Shown here: in pieces, positions 9,800 to 17,495 of the stretch
How the letters are laid out: every line of letters begins with the position of its first letter
Numbering within the stretch: position 1 is the first letter of the stretch
NCBI GenBank assembly: GCA_018267285.1
Contig: JAFDYU010000019.1
Coordinates: 211,961 to 275,960 of the forward strand
Reading direction: 5' to 3'
Length of the DNA: 64,000 nucleotides
Source: Bacteroidota bacterium
Lineage (GTDB): Bacteria; Bacteroidota; Bacteroidia; Cytophagales; Cyclobacteriaceae
Translations under genes and position numbers: made by a program
Notes under the pieces: model-generated
Databases searched by the model: none
What the model was told of the DNA's origin: nothing
The model's input: only the letters and a program-made list of their open reading frames with translations

Positions 9800-9825
9800 G
9801 CCCGATTCGGTTTATGGAATCGGGC
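9800..9825 (-). terminator. Hairpin terminator between rpmF and fabH
   Basis: Perfect 9-bp stem GCCCGATTC (9800-9808) with GAATCGGGC (9817-9825), loop of 8 bases, followed on the minus strand by GTTTTTATTTTT. It would end transcripts from DUF177-rpmF or attenuate expression of fabH downstream. Confidence 0.75.
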
Positions 9826-9915
9826 AAAAAAAGATATACTAATTTAACTGCAGCTTAAAGCTACAATACTTGTTGGCATTAAAACATGCGTGATGCAAAA
9901 AATCAGTCATGGCAA

Positions 9916-10107
9916 TTAAGCCAATACTTCTTTTTCCATTACTACATTTCCTTTGAAATACAATTTGCCTTCGTGCCAGAAAGCGCGGTGAGGCAAATGA
10001 TGTTCACCGGTGGTTGGGCAAACTGCCGATGCTTTAGCAACTGCTTTGTAGTGAGTTCTTCTCTTGTCTCTGCGAGTTTTCGAGGTCTTTCGTTTCGGAT
10101 TTGGCAT
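9916..10107 (-). CDS. rpmF: 50S ribosomal protein L32
   Basis: Small ribosomal protein of the large subunit, 63 residues, recognised by the start [21 protein letters not shown] and the tail HHLPHRAFW. It keeps only one Cys (VCPTTGEHH) of the four found in zinc-ribbon L32 proteins, so it is a zinc-independent form. It follows the DUF177 gene by 18 bases; this pairing is widespread and DUF177/YceD genes are nearly always next to rpmF. Confidence 0.96.
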   Translation of the reverse strand: MPNPKRKTSKTRRDKRRTHYKAVAKASAVCPTTGEHHLPHRAFWHEGKLYFKGNVVMEKEVLA

Positions 10108-10125
10108 AACCTATTAATTTATATT

Positions 10126-10626
10126 CTACTTTAGTTTTTTCAACACTTCCCAACGCGGATCAATCGGTTTTTCTTCTGAGTTGTTGGCTGAAGAATAGAC
10201 CAATGTATCGCTATTTTCGTCATTGCGGAAACGCGGATGAAGTTTTTTCATCGGTATTTCAAGTGCAATAAACTCGTACATCAGTTGCCCCAATTCAAGT
10301 TTGTCTTGATGGCTGGGGATGATGTATATTTCTTCGCTGACTTCCTGGGCTTCTTCGCCATACTTAAATACCACCTGCTTGCGAATTGATAGGGGGAACT
10401 CAAATTCTTCCAGACTGCGGTCGCAAACCAAATTGGCATGGCCTTTAATTTCGAAATCAGCTTCAATGAACGTTTCTCGTTTGTCGAGATTTACATGGGC
10501 TGCAAACGTTCCACCGGTAATCACTTCTTGGCCATACTTTTTAAAAAACTCCTCGCTCAATTTGAAGTCGAACGGATGAACGCTTTTTGAAAGGCCGAGA
10601 ATGTTTACGCTGTAGCTGTTTGCCAT
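10126..10626 (-). CDS. DUF177 (YceD-like) protein
   Basis: A 166-residue cytoplasmic protein of the YceD/DUF177 family, whose members are encoded beside rpmF and are linked to 23S rRNA or ribosome maturation. The recognisable parts are the conserved Cys region (ANLVCDRSLEEFEFPL) and the acidic HQDKLELGQLMYEFIALEIPM motif, where E...L...P is the family hallmark. It heads the rpmF-fabH-efp-acc series. The exact biochemical role is not shown by the sequence. Confidence 0.9.
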   Translation of the reverse strand: MANSYSVNILGLSKSVHPFDFKLSEEFFKKYGQEVITGGTFAAHVNLDKRETFIEADFEIKGHANLVCDRSLEEFEFPLSIRKQVVFKYGEEAQEVSEEIYIIPSHQDKLELGQLMYEFIALEIPMKKLHPRFRNDENSDTLVYSSANNSEEKPIDPRWEVLKKLK

Positions 10627-10649
10627 CCCCGTTTTTTTAAATAAGACGG

Positions 10650-10657
10650 CAAATTTA
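10650..10657 (-). promoter_or_regulatory. -7 promoter box for DUF177-rpmF
   Basis: Minus-strand TAAATTTG fits TAnnTTTG, 24 bases ahead of the DUF177 start. No good -33 TTG was found. Confidence 0.4.
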
Positions 10658-10725
10658 TTACGTTTTGGCGGATTTTGCGAATTGCCTGCCGTTTTTTGAA
10701 AAAAGAAGTAGAAAATACTCTAAAG

Positions 10726-11118
10726 TCAGAGGTATTCCGCTAAAACTGTCGATTTCAACTCAGTTTTTGATGTTTTACTTAAGTTTTCAAAGAGATACTC
10801 GACTACGCTTTTTTTAAAACCGAGCTTGATGGCAATGCTTTTTACAAAAATGAGCTCACTTTCAAATATTTTGTGGTCGGCATAGATCAATTCTACGCAG
10901 GAAATTAAATATTCAAATTTCTGATCGTTCGAGAGCGCGCCCAGCGAATCGATAGGCTGCGGAGTGCGAATCAGCCGGTTTACGGCATCTTCCGGAAAGT
11001 TACGATCTTTGGCTATCCTCAAAATCATTTCACGCTCGGCCTGTGCAAAATGCTTGTCTGCTTCGGCAAGCTGAATCAGTATGTTAAGTTGCTTTTCAGT
11101 TATTATGTCCATCGTCAT
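10726..11118 (-). CDS. TerB-like protein, first copy
   Basis: A 130-residue, helical, acidic protein resembling the TerB/tellurite-resistance fold (COG3793-type), of unknown function. It has no signal peptide or membrane segment. It aligns along its length with the protein at 39677-40069, sharing the pattern RxPxPIxxLxxxxxDQKFExL, a middle acidic patch and KLGxKKxVVxxL, so the two are paralogs. The start may be the second ATG (11112), since a TACCTTTG box ends only 11 bases upstream of the first. Neighbours are pdxA upstream and DUF177 downstream on the same strand. Confidence 0.8.
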   Translation of the reverse strand: MTMDIITEKQLNILIQLAEADKHFAQAEREMILRIAKDRNFPEDAVNRLIRTPQPIDSLGALSNDQKFEYLISCVELIYADHKIFESELIFVKSIAIKLGFKKSVVEYLFENLSKTSKTELKSTVLAEYL

Positions 11119-11128
11119 ATAGGTCGTT

Positions 11129-11136
11129 CAAAGGTA
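11129..11136 (-). promoter_or_regulatory. -7 promoter box for the TerB-like gene
   Basis: Minus-strand TACCTTTG fits TAnnTTTG and lies in the short gap after pdxA. The predicted transcript would have a leader of only a few bases. Confidence 0.45.
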
Positions 11137-11152
11137 CAATATTTTGAAACGC

Positions 11153-12193
11153 TTACGGTTGTTGCTGCGGTTGGGTTGCCTCTAATCGAGTTTTCACGAT
11201 ATCGCACGCAAGATAAATAGCCTGGCGCAAGGAACTCTCGTCTGCCTGGTTTTTTCCAGCAATGGCATAAGCTGTGCCATGATCGGGTGATGTGCGCACA
11301 ACCGGTAACCCTGCCGTAAAGTTTACCCCGGTGCTAAAGTCTATGGTTTTGAAACCGATGAGGCCCTGGTCGTGGTACATGGCAAGTACGGCATCGTAAG
11401 CTTTGTATTGATTCGACCCGAAGAAACCATCGGCTGCAAGCGGCCCTACAATCAGTTTCCCTTTAGACTTTAAATCGGCAATGACGGGTTTAATAATTTC
11501 ATTTTCCTCGGTTCCAAGCAGGCCGTTATCGCCCGCGTGCGGGTTGAGGCCGAGCACGGCAATTTTTGGTTTAGAAATATTGAAATCTTTTTTGAGTGAC
11601 ATTTCAAGAAGCCTGATTTTTAGCTCGACCCGATCGCGCGTTAGGTGTTTTGTAATTTCATGAACAGGTATATGCTCGGTAACCAACCCTACTTTTAGAT
11701 TATTTCCGGCCAACAACATCAAACTTTCTCCGGCATTAAACTCTTGGGTTAAATATTCGGTGTGGCCACGATGCGGAAACTCCTCGCCATGAATGGTGTT
11801 TTTATCAATGGGTGCGGTAACGAGTGCATCGATCAGCCCTTCCTTCAATTCTTCCACCGATTTCTTCAGACTTAGAAGTGCGGCTCTCCCGCCTTGTTTG
11901 GAAGGTTGTCCGGGTGTTATTTCAATTACTTCTTCCCAGCAATTCACCACGTTGATGGATTTGGCAAACAGCTGCCCTTTTGTTTTAACCTGACTGTAAT
12001 TGAAGTCTTCGGTATTCATCAATTTACGATAGTAAGATAATACGCGCGTAGAGCCGTAGATTACGGGGGTTAGAATATTGAGCAGCCGGGTATCGGCAAG
12101 TGCTTTAATCACCACCTCTGCACCAATGCCGTTGATGTCGCCCAACGTGATGCCGATGCGTGGTTTATCGTGAGTTTGTGGGTTCATATTCAA
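11153..12193 (-). CDS. pdxA: 4-hydroxythreonine-4-phosphate dehydrogenase
   Basis: NAD-dependent oxidation of 4-phosphohydroxy-L-threonine in the DXP-dependent route to pyridoxal phosphate. The 346-residue protein starts with RIGITLGDINGIGAEV, has the metal/substrate histidines in the GHTEYL and MYHDQGL motifs, and ends the active site with RTSPDHGTAYAIAGKNQA, all typical of PdxA. Start is either ATG 12193 or ATG 12187; the difference is two residues. A promoter (TAAATTTG with TTTG 22 bases upstream) lies between the arms of an inverted repeat in front of the gene. ksgA is divergent. Confidence 0.97.
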   Translation of the reverse strand: MNMNPQTHDKPRIGITLGDINGIGAEVVIKALADTRLLNILTPVIYGSTRVLSYYRKLMNTEDFNYSQVKTKGQLFAKSINVVNCWEEVIEITPGQPSKQGGRAALLSLKKSVEELKEGLIDALVTAPIDKNTIHGEEFPHRGHTEYLTQEFNAGESLMLLAGNNLKVGLVTEHIPVHEITKHLTRDRVELKIRLLEMSLKKDFNISKPKIAVLGLNPHAGDNGLLGTEENEIIKPVIADLKSKGKLIVGPLAADGFFGSNQYKAYDAVLAMYHDQGLIGFKTIDFSTGVNFTAGLPVVRTSPDHGTAYAIAGKNQADESSLRQAIYLACDIVKTRLEATQPQQQP

Positions 12194-12196
12194 TTC

Positions 12197-12269
12197 GAAA
12201 ATTCAATATTCGAAATTCAAATTTATCCTTGCAAGTTTTAGTTTATTCAAAGACGAATCTTGAATTTTG
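12197..12269. repeat. Imperfect inverted repeat flanking the pdxA promoter
   Basis: Left arm GAAAATTCAATATTCG (12197-12212) and right arm CGAATCTTGAATTTTG (12254-12269) are inverted copies matching at 14 of 16 bases, 41 bases apart. The spacer contains the predicted pdxA -33 and -7 boxes. It could be an operator pair or a DNA/RNA hairpin. Confidence 0.55.
12218..12251 (-). promoter_or_regulatory. Promoter of pdxA
   Basis: On the minus strand TTTG (12248-12251), a 22-base spacer, then TAAATTTG (12218-12225), matching the Bacteroidota consensus. The pdxA start follows 25-31 bases downstream. Confidence 0.55.
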
Positions 12270-12285
12270 ATTTTTTCAGTTTAAA

Positions 12286-13077
12286 ATGCACGTTCGCCCC
12301 AAAAAATTTCTTGGTCAGCACTTCCTTAAGGATCAAAACATAGCCCAGCGGATTGTGGACTCGCTGGTATTATCCGATGATAAAAATTTTGTTCTTGAAG
12401 TTGGCCCCGGCACAGGAGTTCTCACTCAGTTTTTGGTTCAAAAAGCTAATGTCGATTTGCATTTGGCAGAGATCGACCGCGAGTCCATAGCCTACTTGAA
12501 AGGAAAATTTCCTAACCATTCGGATAAACTGATTGAAGGAGATTTTCTGGAGTTGGATATAACTTCACTAACCAATAAAAATATTCACATCATCGGCAAT
12601 TTTCCCTACAACATATCTTCTCAGATTTTTTTTAAAGTATTGGATTGCCGGCAACAGGTACAACAGGTAGTGGGCATGGTGCAAAAAGAAGTGGCCGACC
12701 GCATTGCAGAGAAAGAAGGCAGTAAAACGTATGGAATACTCAGCGTACTCTTACAAACATTTTACGATATCGAATATCTTTTTAAAGTTCCTCCCGGAGT
12801 TTTCTTTCCACCACCCAAAGTAATGTCTGCGGTTATACGCTTGAAGCGGAATATGCGCAACAACCTTCCGTGCAGCGAAGCCTTGTTTAAAAAGGTGGTA
12901 AAACAATCGTTTCAAAACCGGAGGAAGACCTTGCGAAACGCACTCAAACCCTTAAATTTACCCACACAGATTTTGTCTCTTGCGCTTATGGATAGGCGAG
13001 CAGAACAACTGAGTGTAGAAGAGTTTATTTCCCTTACCGTACAAATTGAGGAAGCCGGTGGAGTTCGCAGCGTTTGA
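12286..13077 (+). CDS. ksgA: 16S rRNA dimethyladenosine transferase
   Basis: Dimethylates two adjacent adenosines at the 3' end of 16S rRNA using S-adenosylmethionine during small-subunit maturation. The 263-residue protein opens with the family motif KKFLGQHFLKDQNIA, has the SAM loop EVGPGTGVLT and the catalytic GNFPYNIS motif, then a PPPKVMSAVIRL segment. It is divergent from pdxA and its end overlaps the start of mgtE by about 20 bases, suggesting a two-gene transcript. Confidence 0.97.
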   Translation: MHVRPKKFLGQHFLKDQNIAQRIVDSLVLSDDKNFVLEVGPGTGVLTQFLVQKANVDLHLAEIDRESIAYLKGKFPNHSDKLIEGDFLELDITSLTNKNIHIIGNFPYNISSQIFFKVLDCRQQVQQVVGMVQKEVADRIAEKEGSKTYGILSVLLQTFYDIEYLFKVPPGVFFPPPKVMSAVIRLKRNMRNNLPCSEALFKKVVKQSFQNRRKTLRNALKPLNLPTQILSLALMDRRAEQLSVEEFISLTVQIEEAGGVRSV

Positions 13078-14410
13078 GTTGACCAAGGAATTTCGCGATC
13101 GTTTTCAGCAGGCACTGAACGAACGCGACAAAGCATTTATCTATTCATCTCTCGAAGATGTAAATCCTGCTGACATCACTTCGCTTTTATCCGAGTTTGA
13201 CAGCAACGAATCGAAATTTGTAGTTGATCTGCTCTCTTTGCAGGTGCGGTCGCGGATCATCAAAGACCTGGATCCGGATACCCGCAAAAATTTTCTCTCC
13301 GTTTATTCGGTAGATGAACTAACCCCCATCGTTAACCTGCTCGATTCGGATGATGCGGCCGATATACTGAATGAACTTCCGATAAAAACCAGCGAAGAAA
13401 TTATTGCTTTGCTGGATTCTGATTTGAAATCGCAGGTGATCGACCTTTTGCGGTACGATGAAAACGTGGCGGGTGGCCTCATGGCTAAAGAATTACTAAA
13501 AGCCCAAGCCAGTTGGACTATGGTCGAGTGTATTGATGAGATCAGAAAGCAGGCCGAAAGCGGCATGAAATTTTATTCGGTTTGGGTAGTGGATGAAAAC
13601 GATCGGTTGCTTGGCAGCCTTCCGCTTCAGAAACTAATTCTCACCGATCCCAATACAAGAGTGAAAGATATTTATGACGATGACATTGTTTCGGTTGAGA
13701 CTTACATAGAAGACAGCGAAGTGGTGGAGATCATGAAAAAGTACGACCTTGAATCGATACCTGTGGTTAATGTTCAACACCAACTGGTGGGCCGAATTAC
13801 CATTGATGATGTAGTAGATGTAATTACCGAACAAGCAGAAGAAGAACGCCAGTTGATGAGCGGTATCACCGAAGACGTAGAAGAAGACGACAGCCTGTGG
13901 CGCAATGTGCGTGCCCGCTTGCCCTGGCTGCTCATTGGTATTTTTGGGGGTATGCTCAGCGCACGGTTCATGGGTTTTTTTGCGCAAGAACTCGCGAAAG
14001 TTACAGCCATAGCTTTCTTCGTTCCGCTTATTCAGGCTACGGGCGGAAATGTGGGCATCCAGTCTTCGGGTTTGGTGGTGCAAAGTTTGGTAAACCCCAA
14101 CTATGTAGACGAAGGATTGATGAATCGACTGCTGAAAGGCTTTAGCGTTGCCTTTCTCAACGGGTTGGTGCTTTCGCTTATTGTACTGGGTTCCACATTG
14201 TTGTTTTTTGATAATAATATGCTTTCCATCATCGTTTCCTTCGCTCTTTTTTGCGTGGTGCTATTTTCATCGTTTGTTGGAACCATCACCCCGTTGATTA
14301 TCAATAAACTTGGGTTTAACCCCGCGCTCGCCTCGGGGCCATTCATCACCACAACCAGCGATTTGCTTGGCCTCACTATTTATTTTTTAACGGTGCAGAT
14401 TTTAATTTAA
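13058..14410 (+). CDS. mgtE: Magnesium transporter MgtE
   Basis: Mg2+-gated magnesium channel of the inner membrane. The 450-residue protein has an N-terminal superhelical domain (PADITSLL, LL.SDDAADIL.ELP), two CBS domains (around residues 135-260, with VKDIYDDDIVSV and SIPVVN), and a C-terminal membrane domain of about five helices containing IQATGGNVGIQSSGL and the pore-lining NPALASGPFITT. GTG at 13058 is chosen because GAGG lies 6 bases before it and the protein then starts close to the family N-terminus; TTG 13046 and TTG 13079 are alternatives. The frame overlaps the ksgA end. Confidence 0.94.
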   Translation: MEFAAFELTKEFRDRFQQALNERDKAFIYSSLEDVNPADITSLLSEFDSNESKFVVDLLSLQVRSRIIKDLDPDTRKNFLSVYSVDELTPIVNLLDSDDAADILNELPIKTSEEIIALLDSDLKSQVIDLLRYDENVAGGLMAKELLKAQASWTMVECIDEIRKQAESGMKFYSVWVVDENDRLLGSLPLQKLILTDPNTRVKDIYDDDIVSVETYIEDSEVVEIMKKYDLESIPVVNVQHQLVGRITIDDVVDVITEQAEEERQLMSGITEDVEEDDSLWRNVRARLPWLLIGIFGGMLSARFMGFFAQELAKVTAIAFFVPLIQATGGNVGIQSSGLVVQSLVNPNYVDEGLMNRLLKGFSVAFLNGLVLSLIVLGSTLLFFDNNMLSIIVSFALFCVVLFSSFVGTITPLIINKLGFNPALASGPFITTTSDLLGLTIYFLTVQILI

Positions 14411-14521
14411 AACAGATTGAGAGCCATTCCATAGATGGAAATTACGTTGCATGTTTGATTATTATTTTGATTTTTCTTTCTTGAAAAAAAATTCATAATT
14501 TCAGTAAGTTAATTTTAAACA

Positions 14522-15364
14522 ATGGCGGAGAAAGATTGGAAGCAACGTGTTAAGGATAAATTCGATGAGATCGTTGAGAAGCCATTGCTCACCAGTGTAA
14601 TTGTGTTGGTCTGCGTTGCTATTATTGTGTTGAGCCTGAGTTTAAGCTACTACGTATCCGAATTTCACAACTTCTGGGGGCAAGTACTAGCCGAAGCACA
14701 CGGAATGATTTTTGATATTGCCGTGATTGGTATTTTACTTTTTTGGCTTAACCAAAACGGCCAAACCCGACAGCAGATCAGAATGTACAAAGACGAAATC
14801 GATGACTTTCGCCTTTGGGAATCGGAAGAAGCGGCATTCCGAACGGTGGGTAATATCAAAAGGCTGAACCGACATAAAATTTATGAAATCAACCTGGTGA
14901 ACTGTCACCTCTCGCGCACCAACTTGAGCCACGTTAACCTGAAAGCATCTAACCTTAACTCGGCAAACCTCACGAACTCCTCGTTAATCGAAACCAACCT
15001 GGAGAACACACGGCTCAACCAAACCAATTTAGAAAATTCAAACCTCAACCAGGCCAACCTGAAAGGAGCTTATGCCAGTGGTGCAAATTTTAAAGACGCG
15101 TATTTAATAAAAGCGAATTTCGAAAATGCTTTTTTGATTAAAACCAATTTCAAAAATGCGTACCTGATGGAGGCCAATTTGCAGAACAGTTATTTGATGG
15201 GCGCAGACTTTGAAAATGCCAGTTTGTACAAAGCCGATTTGCGCGGTGCCAAAGGGCTTACGCTCGAACAACTTACCCACGCAAAAACATTATACCTCGC
15301 TAAGTTTGACGATGAACTGTTTGAACAAGTTAAAGCAATTATTCCTGAGCTGGTAGGCAGCTAA
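14522..15364 (+). CDS. Membrane-anchored pentapeptide-repeat protein
   Basis: A 280-residue protein with two N-terminal membrane helices (about residues 20-45 and 60-80), a short charged linker, and then about 20 tandem A(D/N)LXX-type pentapeptide repeats (residues about 125-255: NLSHV, NLKAS, NLNSA, NLTNS and so on) that should fold into a right-handed quadrilateral beta helix facing the cytoplasm. Many repeats carry Asn in the second position. Function is unknown; some pentapeptide proteins mimic DNA, others are scaffolds. It ends directly before a promoter-plus-hairpin region leading to greA. Confidence 0.88.
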   Translation: MAEKDWKQRVKDKFDEIVEKPLLTSVIVLVCVAIIVLSLSLSYYVSEFHNFWGQVLAEAHGMIFDIAVIGILLFWLNQNGQTRQQIRMYKDEIDDFRLWESEEAAFRTVGNIKRLNRHKIYEINLVNCHLSRTNLSHVNLKASNLNSANLTNSSLIETNLENTRLNQTNLENSNLNQANLKGAYASGANFKDAYLIKANFENAFLIKTNFKNAYLMEANLQNSYLMGADFENASLYKADLRGAKGLTLEQLTHAKTLYLAKFDDELFEQVKAIIPELVGS

Positions 15365-15366
15365 AT

Positions 15367-15397
15367 TTTGTTTGCGTGGTATAAAGAATTACCTTTG
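15367..15397 (+). promoter_or_regulatory. Promoter of greA
   Basis: TTTG (15367-15370), a 19-base spacer and TACCTTTG (15390-15397), a full Bacteroidota consensus. Transcription would start near 15402, inside the left arm of the hairpin at 15401-15435. Confidence 0.6.
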
Positions 15398-15400
15398 TGC

Positions 15401-15435
15401 AACAAACAACGGCTTCTACGAAGCCGTTGTTTGTT
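15401..15435 (+). terminator. Long perfect hairpin with T tract
   Basis: A 16-bp perfect stem (15401-15416 with 15420-15435) closing a 3-base loop and followed by TTTTT. It looks like the terminator of the pentapeptide-repeat gene, but it also falls at the predicted 5' end of the greA transcript. Confidence 0.85.
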
Positions 15436-15477
15436 TTTTTAACGAAGGGTAGAAAAATTTATTAATGGAGAATGGTT

Positions 15478-15954
15478 ATGAGCAAAAAAATTTCATATTA
15501 TACAAAAGAGGGGTTGGATAAATTAACTAACGAACTCAATACATTAAAATCCAAAGGAAGGGCCGACATTGCTCGCCAGATTGCCGAAGCCCGCGACAAA
15601 GGCGACTTGAGCGAAAATGCCGAGTACGATGCCGCCAAAGATGCTCAAGGCCACCTTGAAGCTAAGATTGCCAAACTCGAAGATCTGGTTGGCAACGCAC
15701 GACTGATAGACGAAACAAAAATCGATACATCTTCCGTTTCTATCCTCTCAAAAGTTACGATCAAAAATAAAAAGAACGGAGCTTCGGTTACGTACACCTT
15801 GGTGAGCGAAGAAGAAGCCGACTTGAAAGCCGGAAAAATTTCTACACAATCGCCTATTGGAAAAGGATTGCTGGGCAAGAAGAAAGGAGAAACAGCCAAA
15901 GTAAAAACACCGGCAGGCGAAATGGAATTTGAGATTGTAAATATTGGAGCGTAG
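15478..15954 (+). CDS. greA: Transcription elongation factor GreA
   Basis: Rescues backtracked RNA polymerase by stimulating transcript cleavage through the secondary channel. The 158-residue protein has the N-terminal coiled coil with the acidic tip (ARDKGDLSENAEYDAAKD) and a C-terminal FKBP-like domain (SPIGKGLLGKKKGE). ATG 15478 is chosen over ATG 15472 because GGAG (15467-15470) stands 7 bases before it, an unusually clear ribosome-binding site for this window. It has its own promoter and a structured leader. Confidence 0.97.
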   Translation: MSKKISYYTKEGLDKLTNELNTLKSKGRADIARQIAEARDKGDLSENAEYDAAKDAQGHLEAKIAKLEDLVGNARLIDETKIDTSSVSILSKVTIKNKKNGASVTYTLVSEEEADLKAGKISTQSPIGKGLLGKKKGETAKVKTPAGEMEFEIVNIGA

Positions 15955-15959
15955 TAAGG

Positions 15960-16044
15960 ACTTGAGGTTTGAGATATTAGATTTGAGATTATTTTTGAGT
16001 AGATTGAAATGTCAATCTCATCTCAAGTCTAACCTCTAATATCT
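15960..16044. repeat. Intergenic cluster of short inverted repeats
   Basis: Between greA and the HIT gene, three complementary word pairs occur: AGATATTAGA (15972-15981) with TCTAATATCT (16035-16044), TGAGATT (15984-15990) with AATCTCA (16014-16020), and ACTTGAG (15960-15966) with CTCAAGT (16022-16028). The third pair crosses the first, so alternative folds are possible. Its role is not known. Confidence 0.4.
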
Positions 16045-16048
16045 AAAA

Positions 16049-16447
16049 ATGCCTTCCATCTTCTCCAAAATAATTAACCGCGAGATTCCGGCCTATATCG
16101 TAGCCGAAGACGAAAGTTTCCTTGCGTTTCTCGACATCAACCCGTTAACCGTAGGGCACACGCTGGTTATCCCTAAAAAAGAAGTGGACTATTTTTTCGA
16201 TGTGGATGCCGACTCGCTGGCTGCGATGATGGTGTTTTCAAAGAACGTGGCAGCCGCCATAAAAAAAACAACCAACTGCGAGCGGGTGGGTATGGCTGTA
16301 CTTGGCTTTGAAGTGCCGCACGCACACCTGCACCTCGTGCCCATGAACGGCATGAACGACATTAATTTTGCCAACCCAAAATTGAAATTATCTAAGGAAG
16401 AGTTTGCTGAGGTGGCAAATAAACTTAGTATTCTGTTAATTAAATAA
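16049..16447 (+). CDS. HIT-family nucleotide-binding protein
   Basis: A 132-residue histidine-triad protein, probably a nucleotide hydrolase or transferase such as HinT (adenosine phosphoramidase). The N-terminus has the SIFSKIINREIP..IV.ED family start, followed by FLDINPLTVGHTLVIPK and the catalytic triad HAHLHLV, whose middle region supplies the nucleophilic His. It lies 94 bases after greA, with a repeat-rich spacer between, and overlaps the 3' end of gpsA on the other strand by 8 bases. Confidence 0.93.
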   Translation: MPSIFSKIINREIPAYIVAEDESFLAFLDINPLTVGHTLVIPKKEVDYFFDVDADSLAAMMVFSKNVAAAIKKTTNCERVGMAVLGFEVPHAHLHLVPMNGMNDINFANPKLKLSKEEFAEVANKLSILLIK

Positions 16448-17495
16448 AATCAATATCCACGTTCAGCGGGTAGCGCATCAAAAAATCAAGCGCTTCTTCT
16501 ACGGTCAGCCCTTCAAACAAAACTTTGTACAGCCTGTCGGTGATGAGTGCGCGTACTTTGTAATGATCGGCACATTTCTTAGCAATACGCACGGTGTTTA
16601 TACCTTCGGCCACTTCCTTCATGTCTTCAATAATATCTTTAAGCTTTTCCCCTTTTGCCAGGCGGTAGCCCACCGTAAAATTTCGGCTCATTGGGCTGTT
16701 GCAGGTTGTAACCAAGTCGCCAATGCCGGCCACGCCCAGAAATGCTTTGGTATCGCCACCCAGTGCGCGCCCGAGGTAAACCATCTCCACCGCACCCCGG
16801 CTGATGAGCAAACCTTTGGCGTTATCGCCAAAGCCAAGCCCGTTCAGCGCGCCCGAAGCAATCGCAATAATATTTTTTAAAACCCCGGCAATCTCTACAC
16901 CCACGATGTCATTGTTTTCATATACCTGAAAACGATCGCTCTTCAATAATTTTTTTCCCGTTTGTATCACTTCATTAAAACTACTGGCCACCACCGTAGC
17001 TGCGGGTTGGCGAAGCGCAAGTTCTTTGCTCAAGTTCGGACCCGCCAAGCAACCGATTCGTACGGCCACACTTTCTTCGCGTATTACTTCGCTCATGGTC
17101 TTTACCATGCTGCGGTCTAATTTTTTTACCGACTCAATCGTTTCACCTTTTGGCAAAGCAATATCAAATCCTTTTGTGCCGTGAATGAGCATGTGGTACG
17201 GATGCAGATGTGGAGATAACCTGCGCATCATTTCGCGGAAGTGCGCGGCCGGCACCATCGGGAAAAGTATTTCGCACTCGTTGGCAATCACCGAAAGATC
17301 GTTTACGGCTTCTACCTGCGGATGAACTTCGTAACCTCGGTTTAGATGTGTTGCGTTGATTCGCATCACATCATTTTCATTGCGGGCATACAGCAGCACT
17401 TTGCGGTTTTGCGCCAGCAAATTCGAAATAACGGTGCCAAAGTTACCGGCACCGATTACGCCAACGGGTTTTTCAGATGTATTGCTCAAGGCCAT
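16440..17495 (-). CDS. gpsA: Glycerol-3-phosphate dehydrogenase (NAD(P)+)
   Basis: Reduces dihydroxyacetone phosphate to sn-glycerol-3-phosphate for phospholipid synthesis. The 351-residue protein has the nucleotide loop GVIGAGNFGTVIS, the AGPNLSKELA active-site region, the catalytic Lys in GVLKNIIAIASG, and GIGDLVTTCNSPMSRNFTVG near the C-terminus. Its start lies inside the end of the acyltransferase gene (23-base overlap), so the enzyme that makes G3P and the one that acylates it are translated from one message. Confidence 0.95.
   Translation of the reverse strand: MALSNTSEKPVGVIGAGNFGTVISNLLAQNRKVLLYARNENDVMRINATHLNRGYEVHPQVEAVNDLSVIANECEILFPMVPAAHFREMMRRLSPHLHPYHMLIHGTKGFDIALPKGETIESVKKLDRSMVKTMSEVIREESVAVRIGCLAGPNLSKELALRQPAATVVASSFNEVIQTGKKLLKSDRFQVYENNDIVGVEIAGVLKNIIAIASGALNGLGFGDNAKGLLISRGAVEMVYLGRALGGDTKAFLGVAGIGDLVTTCNSPMSRNFTVGYRLAKGEKLKDIIEDMKEVAEGINTVRIAKKCADHYKVRALITDRLYKVLFEGLTVEEALDFLMRYPLNVDIDFI

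Noticed and set aside
10726-11118. TerB-like gene as part of a tellurite or phage defence island
   Set aside because: All neighbours are housekeeping genes and its paralog sits between envelope genes; nothing else from ter or BREX/CBASS-type systems is near.
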